NCBI GenBank assembly: GCA_019722365.1
Contig: JADFUC010001591.1
Span: forward strand, 1 to 64,000
DNA: 64,000 nucleotides
Direction: 5' to 3'
Origin: Lithospermum erythrorhizon
Taxonomy: Eukaryota > Streptophyta > Magnoliopsida > Boraginales > Boraginaceae
Below the pieces are notes generated by a model. That model ran no database searches. It saw only the letters and a list, made by a program, of their open reading frames with translations, and had not been told where the DNA came from. Shown in pieces: positions 62,641-64,000 of this stretch. Position 1 is the first letter of the stretch. Each line of letters begins with the position of its first letter. The position numbers and the translations under genes were made by a program.

Positions 62641-63050
62641 ACCCGATGTTATTATATCCTTAAGCCCTCGCAGTACATAAATAATATGCTTGATTGTTTT
62701 TTATGATACTCGCGATGATAAATCATGACTTGATAGTTTATAACTTAGTTTAAATATATAATTTTAGACTACTTCTCCGATCCTTAAGCGAGAAAGATCC
62801 GATTTAAGGATCCCGACCCGATCGAAGGGATATGATTTAATGATGGCTTAATTCTCACTTTTGTGTTTAGTTTGCATATTATGAGAAGCTTCGAAGTTGC
62901 TTCTCCGATGGCACATGGTTAAGAATGGAGGAGTTTGTGCCTCCTGTTTTTTAATACAATAACCTCTGTGAGACTATTTATTTCTATTTAATGTGAGCTA
63001 GTGTGTCCTTTCCCTGTCGTCTTTTTCATGCTAATGAGTTCGTTGGAGTG

Positions 63051-64000
63051 CGAAAGCATCTTCGATTATATATGTTTCTTTTACGATTTTATTTGATGAT
63101 ACATCTTCTAAAATATTTATATAGGTGATAAAATGGTGATATGAGATAAATATAGGTGATCAATTTTGACTTTAAGCATAAAATAATAAGATGGCAAAGT
63201 TAATTATTTAGCAGAAAATCGGAATTTATGATTTTTGAGAATTGATGGGGTAATAAAAACCATTATTTTTCTAAATGGCACGAATATTCAAATGGTACGC
63301 AAATACACAACGTTGAATAGTCTAACTAGCTAGTCGAGGAACGTAGAGCGTACCCGTTTTAGCCCATGTTTTAATCATTATACTTGTATAATAAATGGTT
63401 AATGATTACATGTTTTCAGAATTGACAATTTGTAAGTGAGGACCAATTTATTTATTCCATGTTTAAACTTTAGTCAGACTCGGAAGAACAGAGAAAAATA
63501 AATTCCACACAGAAAATCTGTCACAAATGCCAATTCAAATATAGCAGTTTTGAAAATAATTTACCACACGGAGTAATGTGGACTCTTTATTCATGTGACA
63601 ATAGACTTGGTTTGATATTCAATGGATTTAATTGCTAATGCTCCAAGGTTAATTACGCTTGCAGAGTTGATTAAATCACAACTCCTACAGAGAATGAAAC
63701 AAGGCAGTAGACTTTCTAGATAAAAAGGCTTTGAATGATAGTACAGATATTAACTCACAAAGTTGGTGCATACCACAAGAATCAGGTCTATTGTTCAACT
63801 GGAATAACAAAAGATCAAGTTACATGAGAAAGTGAAGTAATTATCAATTTGGTTTTTTTAGATGGTCGAATCAAATTTCAATTTTATAGAAGTACTGATT
63901 ACTCTTGTTGCCGAATTAATTCTAGAAAAGAGGTATGAAATATTGCCCGAAATGATCACGACTAATACTTGAAAATGTTAAATTTGTGAGGAATAAGATA
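63051..64000 (+). repeat. Start of a third duplication unit (unit C), cut by the window edge
   Basis: 63,055-64,000 repeats 49,417-50,350 in order, including TATTTATATAGGTGATAAAA, AAATGGTACGCAAATACACA, CTAACTAGCTAGTCGAGGAA and TGTTCAACTGGAATAACAAA. In units A and B this DNA lies upstream of an acyltransferase gene. Confidence 0.85.

Larger units (their letters stand above)
49411..63050 (+). repeat. Tandem segmental duplication, unit B
   Basis: Unit B is colinear with unit A. The offset is 11,686 bp at acyltransferase exon 1, 12,621 bp at its stop codon and 12,630 bp at the kiwellin start, because B has an extra insertion in the acyltransferase intron. A further insertion splits the kiwellin. 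Long blocks are identical to A (for example 53,847-54,060 against about 42,187-42,403), while others are scrambled by many small indels. Confidence 0.87.

Noticed and set aside
1..64000. CRISPR arrays, operons, phage or bacterial defence systems
   Set aside because: Spliced plant genes, MITEs and LTR-type relics show this is plant nuclear DNA. The tandem arrays seen lack the repeat-spacer pattern.

Overview
The window is nuclear DNA of a flowering plant, almost certainly a eudicot. It is AT-rich, its genes are split by GT-AG introns, and it carries Stowaway-type MITEs, a Mutator-type transposase relic and LTR-type retroelement remnants. The genes are typical of plants: an RGG-box RNA-binding protein, an ELMO-domain protein, a cytosolic-type nucleoside diphosphate kinase, a plastid FolD, a DHH1/RH8-type DEAD-box helicase, a BAHD acyltransferase of the benzyl alcohol O-benzoyltransferase group, and a kiwellin. 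The species cannot be named from the sequence.

Layout. 1-7.6 kb is intergenic: a broken MULE transposase (about 2.0-2.5 kb), an ATTCG-rich repeat, a repeat-built element (4.4-5.4 kb) and a Stowaway MITE. 7.8-11.3 kb (+) is the RGG protein gene. 11.4-12.05 kb is a minisatellite. 12.2-15.4 kb (+) is the ELMO gene. 16.35-17.8 kb (-) is an intact NDPK1. 18-27 kb is a gene-poor stretch of degenerate repeats with a probable solo LTR (21.1-23.0 kb). 27.15-29.85 kb (-) is an intact FolD. 31.2-35.3 kb (+) is the helicase, with many small indels.

From about 36.8 kb to the right edge the window is a tandem segmental duplication with a unit of about 12.6-13.6 kb. Each unit has a BAHD acyltransferase, a kiwellin, and a degenerate gypsy-like segment. 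Unit A holds the better acyltransferase. Unit B is littered with indels and has two extra insertions of about 1 kb each. The right edge already enters a third unit. An orphan acyltransferase promoter lies near 50.64-50.78 kb. Both kiwellin copies share the same in-frame stop.

The most unusual structure is a pair of oppositely oriented elements of about 1.0-1.3 kb (4.4-5.4 kb and 37.1-38.4 kb), each made of two different minisatellites with a period near 29 bp. The second sits in unit A upstream DNA and is missing from the matching place in unit B, so it behaves like an inserted element.

Small indels recur in otherwise well-conserved exons (ELMO exon 4, helicase, RGG exon 5, acyltransferase, kiwellin), while NDPK1 and FolD are clean. 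Unit A and B identity switches between near-perfect and garbled blocks. Part of the apparent gene damage may therefore be a low-quality consensus rather than biology.
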